DNA of 64,000 nt, taken from the NCBI GenBank assembly GCA_009739215.1, contig VSJF01000007.1, positions 372,001 through 436,000 of the forward strand, in the 5' to 3' direction. The notes under the pieces were generated by a model. That model was not told where the DNA came from. It worked only from the letters and a program-made list of their open reading frames with translations, and ran no database searches. Shown here in pieces: positions 44,987 through 56,629 of the stretch (position 1 is its first letter; the number at the start of each line of letters is the position of its first letter). This stretch comes from Floccularia luteovirens. Taxonomy: Eukaryota; Basidiomycota; Agaricomycetes; Agaricales; Squamanitaceae. A program made the translations under genes and the position numbers.

Positions 44987-46706
44987 TCAAGGTCTATAAC
45001 CTTGGCTTGGATAATTTATGGGGTGCTGTGACATTGCAGGCCAGTGTTCGATTTGAGCGGCGAGTTGGGGTCTTAAAGGTTCTGCCGTAACATGTGTTGG
45101 GGGATATTGTTGGAAGGTCCTACTGCCTTGTTCTTGCATGGGGTGACCAGTGGCTCCAGTGTGGGTGAATGAAGGACGTGCCTCTGGAATGATATATGTT
45201 AGATTATGAGGTTGAGGGGCGTTACCACTGTAGATCGGCATCTCATAATCTGTTACGCCCTGATAACCATTATGCCACGAGGATAGCGTGACGTCCCTGC
45301 CGGCTGCATCGAGTTGTTGCGGATCCATGTTGTCACCGGAAGCAGTTAAGGAAGAGTACTACGGGCGCCGTTAGCATACTTGCAAAACAAACAGCAGGGT
45401 ATATCATTTAAAAAACTCTCACCTGAGTAGATGGACCAGCCTGCACTTCAGGAACTAGATTATCGATGTAGCAAAAATGGTACACAGCTGACAAGGCCAC
45501 TCCTTCGGGGAGCGGTTGTGCTTGAGATCTCTCCGGAATCACAGCTTGAACGATTGTATATCTTGTACGATCTAGGGTTCAATACGCTTCAGTCGGACAT
45601 TTATAGCATCAGAAACATCTCGCAACGCGCTCACATTTACTTTCGCAAATAGAACCCCAAAATGATGGAAGTTCCGCGGTGTAAAGCCACCCAGATCTAT
45701 TAGCTGGAGAGGAGCGACATCTGAGTGACGTTGTTTCAGTGTGGACGGTGTTGTAAGATTCCTCGAAGAATACGCTAAACGTTGACTCGGAGAGTAGGGG
45801 ACATGGTGACGAGAATTGTAATGTGGGGCATGTAGAGGAAAAACTAATAGAATCTGGCTTGATAAACTTTCGTATGTCCATTTTTATTTGAACCGGGTTT
45901 GTAATCTCATTGGCTATGAAGGGTATGACTGGTAGGTGCTCCAAATCAGTGCCAAGTTGAATTTCCACATAGACGACATTTTGTTGGCATAAATCATTAG
46001 CAGTGTCTAACGATGGTGTTAACGACAGACTTCTTCTAACCTCCGACTGGGCTCTTGAGGATGTTGGAATTTGGGTCTCCGGTTCGTCTGAGCGGTGGCG
46101 TGGTGAAATTAACTGCAAAACTGCCAAGTTGTCGTTAATCTCCTGGTTGACAGTGTGAGAAATGAAATTTCAAATACTTTTTCCACCCTTACAAGTATCG
46201 CGCAGTTGTTGAAGACGACTGCCGATTTGTTTTGCAGACCTTCTCTTTCCGGTTTCTTTGAATATAAAATCGGATACATATTGATTACGCCTCGCAAAGC
46301 GAGTGAGCGTTGTGTCATGTTCAACATGATAGTGATACAGGGCTGGAGGAATATCAGAAGAATAACCTTAATACTTCATTAAATACCGCCGCTGACCTTT
46401 CAACAAAGCGGATTCCCTATAAAGAAAGCAGAAAGCAGAAATCAGAAATATGTCATAAGACAATTGAATAATAGAAAGTGATATTAACAATTGCGGGGGC
46501 CAAATAGCTTCTCCACTTCCTTTGATGGTCTTCCAAGTTCTACGACCCGTGGCGGCAATTTGGGCGGCATTGCGGGATTGATCTTCTTCCGATGGCGTAT
46601 ACGAGAGTCCATCGACCGTAGACATGCTGGTGACAAACTCATTTGGCGGTCCAGCGGAGTCGGAAGAAACGGGTGCTCCTGAATACCAGTGGTGTACGAA
46701 AGACAT
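44987..46706 (-). CDS. TEA/ATTS-domain transcription factor
   Basis: Fungal relative of AbaA/Tec1, regulators of development and filamentation. Starts MSFVHHWYSGAPVSSDSAGP at 46706. The TEA domain is spread over three exons whose phases agree: GRRTWKTIKGSGEAIWPPQL, ESALLK, then ALYHYHVEHDTTLTRFARRN and QYVSDFIFKETGKRRSAKQI, closing GSRLQQLRDTCKGGK. The IWPPQLESALLK opening and the SAKQIGSRLQ recognition helix are diagnostic. Downstream comes SLTPSLDTANDLCQQNVVYV, EIQLGTDLEHLPVIPFIANE and ITNPVQIKMDIRKF, a β-rich partner-binding region, then RTRYTIVQAVIPERSQAQPL and a Pro/Gln-rich end, HPINYPSQGYRP. Targets are unknown. Confidence 0.88.
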
Positions 46707-46819
46707 ATTTGGGAAATCAACTTGAAAACGGCCCTTGTTGCGCTGAAGTTACTGACCTAGGAGACCTTCATTTATATACAGTCACCAGAAAGTATTTAAG
46801 TGGAATTTTGAGGGAGGCC

Positions 46820-47880
46820 ACGGCGAATTTCATAATGCCCATTCAGTCTCATTGACAATGAGGCATATTATTAACCCTTCCATTCGACGATAAAGTAAGC
46901 CAATCGTGTCCGTTGAGAGTAGACGAGATGAACCCACGCAGTCAAGGTTCCCCGCGCCAAAGCAGTGGGGTGATCTCAGTTCAGAGATCCAGGTCAAATC
47001 AAGAGCGAAGCCATATCGTACCGTGTTACTCCGTAAGGTCATAACACGATTGACAGGACTGGGGATGGACCCGAGAGAACAGTTCAATGAGGTCGATCTT
47101 CCAGGTTCTTTTTCATCGTCTCGGCGACTGAAACAGACGAGGGTCTCTGCTCACATTAGGGTGCTACATAATGCGAGTTATATTATGAACCCCAGTTCCC
47201 AAACATCTTCGCGTATATGTTTTACTGTACTTTTTTTTGCAAGAAAAATATAATCCTTGTCTGTTCACCTGCACCTCCGAATCGCCGGGGCATTGTATTA
47301 ATGAGACGGGTGCGTTTGAGGTCGCGGAAATTGCTTGTCGGAAAGGCCGATCAAATGTGTACTATGCACTGGTGTTTTTCTTCAGAGGGGCGGTTTGGCC
47401 TCGGATCGATCTTCACAGGGGAGAGCCTGGTTGTGGGCTGTGCAACTAGTACTCCAATATCAGCATGCAAAACAAATTTCAGCGGGATAGGTGACTTATA
47501 ACTCAAAGGACCCGCACGTAGTCCAGCAGGCAGATATGAAATCTTTACATCACTCAAGCTGTGTTTATCCAGTGGGAACGAATTTCAAAATCAGTTGATG
47601 CAAGTTGCTCTCTCACTGCCTTGATCTTGATCAACGAAAGGGCCTTCATGGTGTTTGAACACCAATCGTGTGTTCAACATGCACCATTATTGGGAGAATG
47701 GGAACGGGTGCATCACCACAAGGCATAATTTTACAACTCAAGAACGTAATCAAGAATCTGAAGAGAAGAGATACTCTACCTTACGATGGTCTGGACCTCT
47801 CTTCGATATGTTGAGATCCGACCTTTTGACAATTTCTCAGATTGCGACATGTAATAATCGAGCGGTGCATCGCTAAAAAT
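46820..47880 (-). other. Unresolved coding-like sequence upstream of the TEA gene
   Basis: Several minus-strand segments look like exons of one gene but I could not splice them into a complete model: PLDYYMSQSEKLSKGRISTY with REVQTIVR (about 47765-47870); LNTRLVFKHHEGPFVDQDQG (about 47600-47680); LSDVKISYLPAGLRAGPLSY followed by KSPIPLKFVLHADIGVLV (about 47350-47565); and RYGFALDLTWISELRSPHCF with GAGNLDCVGSSRLLSTDTIG (about 46880-47120). The β-strand texture is slightly reminiscent of arrestin-like proteins, but this is a weak impression. It may be a degraded gene or an unspliced 5' region of the TEA gene. Confidence 0.35.
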
Positions 47881-49337
47881 GAGCTGTACTCAAGCGCTAA
47901 TGAGTCAAAACTTCTCCAAGTTCTGATCACTGTGTTGATCCACCTCTTCAAGGGGTAGATAAAGAATCAACAACGTGGTGTACACGTACGCGCGGAGTAG
48001 AGCATATTGTAAGAGCTAAGCATTTGAGGTGTAAGGATTCGGGTTCGTATGGAGTTCAACTGACTCTTGAATGAATGGCTAGAGCTTGCTGACCCTGAAG
48101 ATAATGTACGGTGAACTCGCAAAAAGGTACCGGAATCCGGTTCTAAATGACAAGCGAAGGAACTGCCATCAAGGATCGTAGGTACTTATGCAAGTCATAA
48201 ACTACGAGTGAGGCTTGTGTCTTTATGAACGTCACCCGTGTTTTTTTTTTTTTCGAATCAAGTCCGAGCATGGAGAAGAAGAAAAAATTAACATTAAATT
48301 ACGGAAATTTTTCTTGTTCCGAAACGACGGAACTGTGGATCGACCGGTGATATCGATAGGGTCTTGTCACTTTAAATTTTGAAGGGACTCACAAGGATTT
48401 GAAGGTTATGTTCCGGTATCTATTGGAGAGGGACGAAGGAGCAGCTGGAAGCTCAGGTGACGCGGGGATATGAGAGTCGGGGCTGTCCAGAGAATACTAA
48501 GGTGGACACATGATGTCAACAACAAAGAATAAGTCCGTGCGTTGAATGACGACACGATTCGCACCTGACAACTTGAAATCTAAACGGTTGAATTCTATCA
48601 ATTCAACAAACAAATACGTCTTATCTTATGGCCTTGCACTGGATCCGAGCCGAATACGAATACTTTTTTCTTGTATTTCTCGTAACTTCGATCTGGCAGC
48701 GGCATTCTCGTGAGCGAGCAACATGTTTGAGAGAATAACTTGAAACATCCTTGATCATGGGTAAGGTCCTCGCATATCAGCCTGCAGGAATGATCTCGGA
48801 CTCTTTGTAGATCTCCTGATTCAACAATTGCAAATTCGCCTATGCGTTATATGTAACATATCCATTAATGTGAACGGATCCACTGGGGATCATCAACTTG
48901 TTTGTGATTGAAACCATGTCAATATTATAGAACTACATAGATGCAATATTGTAAGAAATGCAAAGAACAGACGAAACCTAGCACACCCTTTTTAAAGGAG
49001 AGGGTTGCGTTCTATATGCAAGTTATCGTTTTCATAACACAAGATGCGTGCGTGGTTAGAATGCCAATAACGAAAGATTACGGACGAACTGCGACAGAAT
49101 TTGGATGTTAGGAGCCGGAGATGGGGGTGGGGTATGTTATATAGAAAGAACCATAATGTATGTGGTCGCGTGCGAAACTCGAAACCAGATTCTAGATAAA
49201 AAATGAAAAAATAACCAGCAATGTAAGCAGAGACGTCCGTAATAAGTTGCAATGCTTCTTCTGACAGGTGGCTTTCAAAATGAGGTAAAAACCCAAGCAG
49301 CATTATAGGCTTAAAAAATAACCCTGTGTGCTTCTTT
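47881..49337. other. Intergenic region, no gene seen
   Basis: About 1.45 kb with no recognisable protein and no RNA gene. Contains a 12-T run near 48240 and an AT-rich tract around 48280-48400. A 118-codon minus-strand ORF (48992-49348) overlaps the end of the Nudix gene and is not supported by homology. Confidence 0.45.
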
Positions 49338-49945
49338 TCAGCGTGCACGTGGAGGGGCTAAAGTCGAAAGTTTTAGTCCTTGTGCAAGCTCTGCTTTCCA
49401 CTCCAGACGCCTAATAGCTTCGGCGTAATCCACCCACTCTCTCCTTCGTTCTTTGCCTTCCAACCAATCTTGGTCGAGCTGAGCCACGTCCAGCTCGTAG
49501 AAGTGATACGTCGCTGACGGTGTTGGTATTGTTATCACAAACCTAGTGATAGTACCGCGTACGCCCGCTGTTGAAAAAACAAATATGCAGAAGGCAATAA
49601 TGCGATGTTGGGAATGAGGGGAGGAGCGAGAATCAGGAGATTAGGAGACGTAGAAAGGAACAAAGGGTAGGACCTTCTTCCCAGGCCTCTCGGGAGGCTG
49701 CAGTCTCCAAATGCACATCTGACGGTTCCCAACCACCTTTTGGCACTGAAAATGGAAGCAGAGTTGCCATAATCAGCCAAGGTTCAAAAAAAAAAATAGT
49801 CGAAAAAGTAGAACAACATAAAACACTTACAAACCCAGTTATTTGGCCGTTTCCGGCTGGTAACGACAAGTACCTGACCAGCAGCTCGTAGGATGGGAAT
49901 AGCACAGCACACGACACGGGGTACTGAGCGGCCTTTTGTTCCCAT
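49338..49945 (-). CDS. Nudix hydrolase, diphosphoinositol-polyphosphate phosphohydrolase type
   Basis: Three exons (49831-49945, 49674-49745, 49338-49567) total 417 nt, 138 residues, in one frame. N-terminal VPRVVCCAIPILRAAGQVLV and VTSRKRPNNWVLPKGGWEPS match the Aps1/DIPP group that cleaves diphosphoinositol polyphosphates and diadenosine polyphosphates. The Nudix box spans the second intron: GGWEPSDVHLETAASREAWE joined to EAGVRGTIT, keeping the REAWEEAG metal-binding core. The C-terminus carries DQDWLEGKERRREWVDYAEA and the LEWKAELAQGL helix. The second intron uses a weak GTCCTA donor. Probably cytosolic or nuclear. Confidence 0.88.
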
Positions 49946-50611
49946 TGGTAATTCTAAGCAGGGAGTCGAAAAATTCGGGATTACAAACGTGTTGAGGACG
50001 GTGTTTACGAAGCCTTCATTAGCTGAAGGCAGGGAGAATGGTAAGTGGTTGAAGAGGGGAGGTAGAGGAAGTAGACGCGACTAGTAGAAAATTAACAAAG
50101 AAGTGAGACAGGGGGATTGGGTGTACCTTCAGTAGGATGAAAGTGGAGAGAAGAGATGGATGAAGTGGGAGATCAAGGCGAATTAAGAAATATAAAGGAG
50201 GAGATACGATTTAAGAGAAAGAAAAAGTTGGACTGGATTAGAGTAAAAATTACGTTGCGCAGGCACAAATACGTCGCACTTCCCGCCACGCAACATATCC
50301 ACGCACGTTCATCGGCTTGTCTCGGTCACTTTCTTCCCTCTTTTGGTCTCTTCCCCCGTCCAACAAAGGCACAACATCCCTTTTTAGGCTTAGTCCGTCC
50401 GTCTCCCTCCGGTCCTCTAATTTTGGCCGTTCCAGAGTGGCAATGTCACACTCCATCCAAGCCTCACATCCGACAAAAGCAGTCTGGTCAACATCCCTGT
50501 AATGCCTTTAGGCTTGACGTTGATGGCTCAGGGATGCCGTATTAAACATGCTGATATATTATGCTATCTACCCAAACTTCCAATCCAAGCCGTTCGCATT
50601 CTCATCTCCAC
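49946..50611. other. Spacer between Nudix and ZIP genes
   Basis: Holds the upstream region of the Nudix gene (purine-rich at 50020-50230) and the 3' end of the ZIP gene. Overlapping ORFs at 50156-50545 have no family signal. No RNA gene or repeat recognised. Confidence 0.45.
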
Positions 50612-52892
50612 CTATTCGTTCCATCTGATCATTCGAGTTTAAAAAATGTATCCGTCATACTAGAATGTAAATCCACTCACGCGACCAAGAACATGCATAT
50701 CACACCAAAAATCATCGCTGCGAACTTTAACGGTTTGAAAAATGTGAGTCAACACGAGAAGGAGGATGGGAAAAAAAAGGAGATCTCAGTTTCTCGATAT
50801 AGTTCTCTGATATGACGGTAATTTACCTCACGCGACGCCTGTTTCGCACTTTTGCTCTCCTCTAATAACCTAGAACAAGGACACGTGAGTTAGAATGCGG
50901 TCCATTGTCCAACGGCGGAATAAAAAGCAAAGACCCAATAATTCAGGAACATCAAGAAAGAAAAAAAATTTGTCGAGACGATAGGAAGAATATAGGGACG
51001 GTAGTGGTAATAAGTTCAAAGCAGCCGGACCAACAACCACAGATGGGGAAGGACGTACGTTGGTAAAACGGCCACGGCTCCAATGTAAAGGAAGCCTCCG
51101 GCCACGAAGGGTATCACCTGCGGTACGCAAAAACAACACCAGAGTCAATAAGATTCACATCCATATGACAGATGCCAGGACCACATACCAAATCAGATAA
51201 TTGTGCTGTAGTACCGAATATACCGGTGGCTTCTCGTCGCACACCTGCGGCTAGGTTAATTGATGGTTTTTCACTATCTGAGGCGGTCGCTGTGTGCACT
51301 GCGATACCGATAAAGGTCCTATATGCAAAAATGAGACCAGCATTTCCATGTGCCCAATATTAACAGACCATACCCGACCTAAATGCAGGAACCAAACATG
51401 TCAAAGGAGCAAATGACCACCATCATCATCCGTAGCTTCGGCAGTTGTAATCATCATTATAAATGACTTACGAAAGCCCCAATTGCTGTCAAAAACTGCG
51501 ACTGCATCGCTTGCTTCTTCGTGAATCCACTCCGGATGAGGATAGAGTAGTCAGCAATTTCATGTGGGATTTCGTGTGCAAAACAAGCAAGTGTCGTGGT
51601 TGCACCGATCAATGGAGATGCGTAAAATGATGCAGCCATCCTATAAATCATGATTAGATGCATCGCAGGTAAACGATAGTTGCTTTTTTGACATACGCCA
51701 ATCCATCTGTACTATATTGATATTAATTAATCGCACACTTCGACAGACAAGTGATGTGAGATTTCTCACATATTATGGACAAAATCACCAAATAAATTTA
51801 GGTACGCTGAGAGTTTAGATGGTCCACTTGCGGACTTTACATGGACTTCTGATTCCTCTGGAACGGAGTTAGAATCAGATCTGTCAGAATGCCTTTCTCG
51901 AAGTCCATTCTGCGAAACTGTGGAAGCGACGCCGGAGGTTTTTGTTACTGAAGTCTCTGGCTGAGAGTGAGAGTGCTGAGAGTGTGAATGAGAATGAGAG
52001 TGTCCGGCTGATTCGTCACCAGCCAAGACGCGAAGCGTCTTTTCCATGAAGAAGAAAGCGAAGAACCCAATAAATATCGCAAGCCTACAACTCGCTTAGT
52101 TACACGGCAACCTGATTGGTTACTAACATACCCAATTATAATATTTCTCTTTTCTTCCACCATAATAAAATGTACACCGCAACCTTGATGTTCACCGAGA
52201 AAAGAATGTGGAATGAGATGAAGGAAAACATCAGACAAGAGGCCTCCAGTCTAAGTTTTACGAGATGAGACTATCAAAGAAATACCATAGAATGACATAC
52301 TCACCGCAAATGCTGTCATCGTATTAAGCGTATTTCCATTTATTTCAGCGGGTATGAACGCGAGTATAAAATTTGGAACTCTGGATTACCCCATCTATCA
52401 TGAACTTTGCAGAATTCGGCACACCAAGAAAGCAACTTACGAGCTAATATAAAATGTACCAACTATAGCATTCCATCCCGGACTGAAAGGGAACAACCAA
52501 GCAAAAATTTGCCGCAATATCGGAGACTGCTCATCCTCAATAGCTTCTTTCAACAAGTTCAACTTTTGCACCGGAGCACAATTCTGCAGTTCATGTTCCT
52601 ATAAATTAACATTTATGTGCGGCGCATAAGACTTTATTGTGAGAATACGAATAACCAATTTTGGGTTCAGATGTTTTTTACTCACGAAAATGCTTAGAAG
52701 CCCATTATCACCTTCGACATCAGTCATCTGCGCACCGTCCCCTTTCTTGGCAGCCCAAGAACAGCAGAATAAAAGAGAGACAAATAAGAGCAGTGTTTCG
52801 AGTACGAGAAGACATGCTGATGGTTGGTTTACACTAATACTTGGCCGTTCCGAGCGCGTCGGCGTGGCACTCATACATATGACATGTGACAT
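50612..52892 (-). CDS. ZIP-family zinc transporter, KE4/SLC39A7 type
   Basis: Moves Zn2+ into the cytosol, in this subgroup usually from the ER or Golgi. The N-terminal membrane helix is LLVLETLLLFVSLLFCCSWA (start 52892, or 52874). Later exons give ELQNCAPVQKLNLLKEAIED, VPNFILAFIPAEINGNTLNT, TGGLLSDVFLHLIPHSFLGE, IAIFIGFFAFFFMEKTLRVL-like and a His-rich cytosolic loop, GHSHSHSHSQHSHSQ. The LIV-1 metal signature appears as HEIPHEIADYSILIRSGF (Ala where Gly is usual), followed by GFLYIGAVAVLPTLLEESKS. The final exon is tiny: a phase-checked intron joins FGVICMFLV to AWNE and the stop at 50612-50614, the family's usual ending. The gene start lies about 120 bp from the divergent HD gene's first recognised exon. 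Confidence 0.9.
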
Positions 52893-53013
52893 CGCCTAAT
52901 GCTAAAGTGTGACGAGGCTCTTCGTGAAAATTATCCATTACTTTAATATGTTGTTGTTGAGCAGACCACATGCTTCCCATATCTTTTTTCTTATCGACCA
53001 TGTACCCCTACAG

Positions 53014-53932
53014 AAAGCGAAGAGGCAGCCATCGAGGCAGCAGAGAGGTTAATGGTGGAGACGATGGCAAGATATGACCCCTCACATGATAAGCATCATG
53101 GTGATTCCATTTTGTACTTCACATAATTGTGGTTCCTGAACGTTCGAACACTTTTTTTATTTATTTAGTTCAACGCGTCAGAAAAACTGCTCTTGCGATT
53201 GCGAACGTGTTACCAGATCAACCAGATCTACTTGTCGTTGAACTTGGTCCGTCCAAGCCATTTGATGTAACAGAAAAAGAAAATCTCGTTCTGATTTTGT
53301 AAACTTCTCCAAAAGGTGCTCTTCTACACGATGTACTCGACAAAAAATATGTCACCCCAGAGCAAGCCGCAGATCCATACTCCTACTTCCTTCCATTCTT
53401 CAGAAAGATGGCTTCCGAACATGGGGTTGATCTCATCTATGATGGCCGTGCACTCATAATTGCAAAAATCGTCGATAACGTCTCATGGAGTACCGAAAAG
53501 CGGCTGAGGGAACAGGGACAATGGAGCAAGTGGCACGAGGAATGCGTCGAACTGCATTGTGTTCAGGATGCTGATCGGTTGGATGCCATAGGTGCCTTTG
53601 GTCTGTCCCCCCTTTTTTTCAGTGGAGATACGCCGTTGATTTCGTCACATTTGCAAAAGGTATTATGCGCTGCGCGGCATACAGCTCGGTTACAAATCGG
53701 TCATAGTTTAATCTTGTATTTCCGAATGCCGACTGAGATTGTTTCCTTTAATAGGCCGCTGCACACACCTGCCGATGACCCCGACAATGCATTCTCAGCA
53801 ATCCAGCATTTCCATGACAAATTGGTGCATATCAGTGATAGACTGAAAACAGAGCCAGGTAAAAAATTGGGGGCCAAAAGGCATCAACTTGTTCGTCAAT
53901 TTTTCCCCTGTGGCAGAATTCTTGGTTACTGA
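53014..53932 (+). CDS. HD-domain metal-dependent phosphohydrolase (5' end unresolved)
   Basis: Small HD-superfamily protein related to bacterial YedJ. The first recognised exon starts at 53014: SEEAAIEAAERLMVETMARY then DPSHDKHH, spliced to VQRVRKTALAIANVLPDQPD. An intron containing an in-frame stop separates this from GALLHDVLDKKYVTPEQAAD, and VQDADRLDAIGAFGL supplies the last metal-binding Asp. The H, HD and D ligands are all present. Later exons give RCAAYSSVTNRS and PLHTPADDPDNAFSAIQHFH, DKLVHISDRLKTEPGKKLGA. The end at 53932 (KRHQLVRQFFPCGRILGY) departs from the usual C-terminal helix; a further exon to about 54037 is possible. No good start codon could be joined upstream in phase. Substrate unknown. 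Confidence 0.8.
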
Positions 53933-54460
53933 TCTTCGTTTCCAATACTTGTTGCGTGATGACCCCAAAATCTTATTATCACAGCTCCTCGATTTCATGG
54001 CATCAGTACAAAGCGAATTTCAAATCTCTTATATTTAATCAAACTCTTGCCATGCTGCCTCGTGGATAATATACGCATACATGATACTTCAAATAGTCGT
54101 CGTCTGGTTATTACGATCTGAATCAAACTTGATGAAATGATAATCATTCGAACATTGGAAATATCCCGAACACGTTGCGTTTTTCAAATTGATGCTGAGT
54201 ACAGATCTCGGCGCTTCTTGGTCGTTTCAGGAAAAGGTTGCAGCTCTTCTGTGAACCTCAAACCTGGGACTTCTCTCTTGAACTTCCAGTGATTTCAGTT
54301 TCAGATATCTTTCTGCCATATGTCATTCGGTACCCCGTATTAATGTAACCATAAAGCTATGTCAGATCCAAGTACTGGGGTAAATTTTAGCCACGTGAAG
54401 AGGAACCCCAATAATAGAAAATCAAATACAGTACCTCGTACATTTGTCTCTGTGGATGTC
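53933..54460. other. Convergent spacer between the HD gene and the RFC gene
   Basis: May contain the last exon of the HD gene (an open stretch to about 54037). Otherwise AT-rich non-coding sequence with no recognisable feature. Confidence 0.4.
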
Positions 54461-56142
54461 TTAATCGAATCCCGTCAAGTCAATGCCGTAAAAGAAATGC
54501 TAGGAAGAATATTGATCAGTTAGTACACGTTTCTATTGGTTTCACTAGGCACACCACACGCCAAGGTCCAGGAGACAAAGGGAAGCATCCCAAGATAGAA
54601 AAGGAAGAACTAAGCTGTGGGTAAAACTCACTTTATACAAACTCATAACTTTTACCACCCATGCCTCGAGGTGGTAGATCTTCTTGCTACCAGTTCGCAT
54701 GCGAACTTCCTGAATATCCAAACAGCAACTCAGCAACATAGAAATGAAATCAGAACAATAGGGACTGGATATACGTAGAAAGCGGCCCAATGTATAACAT
54801 CCGCCTTTAACGATTCGTCTACCCTTTCCAAAACACGTTCAGCTACAGTCTAATCCGAATTAATTTTGACATCTCAAAGAAATTAGATCTCACTAACCTT
54901 CAATATTACAGTTGGCGGAATACAGTGACTCAGTAACTCGTAGAACTTTGCTCGCACCTCCATGACACGAGCTGGGGACTGTTCAGTAACAATGAGATCA
55001 GCAACTTTATGACAATACGTCTCCCAGTCTGGCTTCGCAATTTCAAGCGGTCCAGTCAGATCAGGACTACGCTTTATTTTAATTGAGGCACAGCTTGCAT
55101 TTCTTGCCAAGCACTCACGATTGCATTTTTAATGCCTCAAGGACCAAAATTGCCTTACGCATGTTTCCATCTGAGTCATCTATGATTTTTTGTCCTGCTT
55201 CTGGAGGTAAGTCGAAACCAGCTCTTCGGGAAACATAGTCCAGGACAACGAGCATCTAGAAATTGTTTAGTGTCCGCAATCATAGCGTAAGGGTTTAATC
55301 TACCTCTTCTGGATTAGGAGCTGCTACACGCATCAACAGACATCTACTTTTGATGGGGGCAATCAATCGGCTAGTACTGTTTGCACAAAGGATAATCCGC
55401 ATGTTGGACATGTACTTTTCCATTGTCCGACGGAGGGCAGCTTGAGCGTCACGAGATAGTGAGTCAGCTTCATTAATAACAACAACTTGGAGCTACATGA
55501 GACAAAATTGATTTTTCATTTCTGCGCAAAAGTACTCACCTTTGAATCGCTGTTTTGCACTGAGATCTACCTGTTGTGTCTGTGCAATTTCTTTTAGAAT
55601 CTCTTGAATAACCAATCGATCGTAACTCCCTGCCTCGCTGTCATGATGAATTAGCCGATATAAACCAGACATTCGAAAGCCGCGGACATACCTAGGAGTG
55701 ATCTCAATATGAAAGTTGCTCTGAACAATATTTATCTCTAGTTTCCGCTTCGAGGGGGATAGAAATATCCTTTGATCAATTTTGAGCTGCATTGTGTAAG
55801 TAGAATCAAGACATGTATTCAATTTTGTATACGTACCTTCTCCACTCCTGGTCCAAACAACTGCCTCAGAGTACAAGTAATTCTTGTTTTTTTGCCTGCT
55901 CCAGAAGGACCATAGAATAGAATGTGAGGAAAGTCACCAGAAGAGGCCTATATATATCAGGACAATATGAACAATTTGCGTCCAAATGCACACTACAAGA
56001 CCCACCAGTGACTTTAACCTCTCTGACAAGCCGGTATGGTATTGAAGAGTGTCAAGAGAGCGCGGGCGATACTATGAATGTATATTAGTTATAAAACAGA
56101 CATGGGAGAACTAACTCTGACCTGATCCACCCAGAGAGACAT
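54461..56142 (-). CDS. RFC5: Replication factor C clamp-loader small subunit (yeast Rfc5 / human RFC3)
   Basis: Loads PCNA at primer ends in replication and repair. Exon 1 gives MSLWVDQ (start 56142), spliced to YRPRSLDTLQYHTGLSERLK. The Walker A region reads ILFYGPSGAGKKTR; KKT rather than KST is characteristic of this subunit. Next are KLEINIVQSNFHIEITPS, VIQEILKEIAQTQQVDLSAK, and VVVINEADSLSRDAQAALRR, containing the INEADSL (Walker B) box, then the SRC motif in RLIAPIKSRCLLMRVAAPNP. The C-terminal collar has NMRKAILVLEAL, then DWETYCHKVADLIVTEQSPA and a last exon HFFYGIDLTGFD ending at the TAA at 54461-54463. Introns are in phase where checked. About 350 residues. Confidence 0.92.
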
Positions 56143-56629
56143 TGAGTGTAGGACGAAGAAAAGCCTTGAAGGTCACGGTCGCGTGACATAACGCGTCTGG
56201 TGGTGTCTGGGCACAATCCAACCAGACATCATTCCAGACACCACCATTATCAATAAGAACTATCCAACTTATATGCACCAACAATCACAATTTACACTAG
56301 ACATTACTTTTATGCTGTACAAGAAAAGTCTGCTGCGTTTGTATAATTTCCAGTTATGGGCGACACATGGAACTAAGCTTGCAAGATGAGTTTCATGACA
56401 AATTTCTGGCGGCGAAGCTTTTGAATCAAAACCCCGAACTACAATGAAAGCTCAATATTAACCAGGCATGGTAAGTCCATCCCGAATAACACAACGTTTC
56501 CAATCTTCTATTCAAAGTTCTGCCCCATAGATTCATATTTGTTCTTACATATATGTACAGAGAAATTCGGGGATCAACTGCTATCAACTTTCGCAGCTTC
56601 TATAATTTACCCCTTCATTTATTGAAAGC
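56143..56629. other. Spacer between RFC and alcohol oxidase genes
   Basis: Upstream region of the RFC gene and 3' end of the GMC gene; both are on the minus strand. No ORF or RNA recognised. Confidence 0.45.

Noticed and set aside
53240..53330. In-frame stop in the HD gene (after NLVLIL)
   Set aside because: Lies in a normal GT-AG intron; splicing restores GALLHDVLD, so it is not a disabling mutation.
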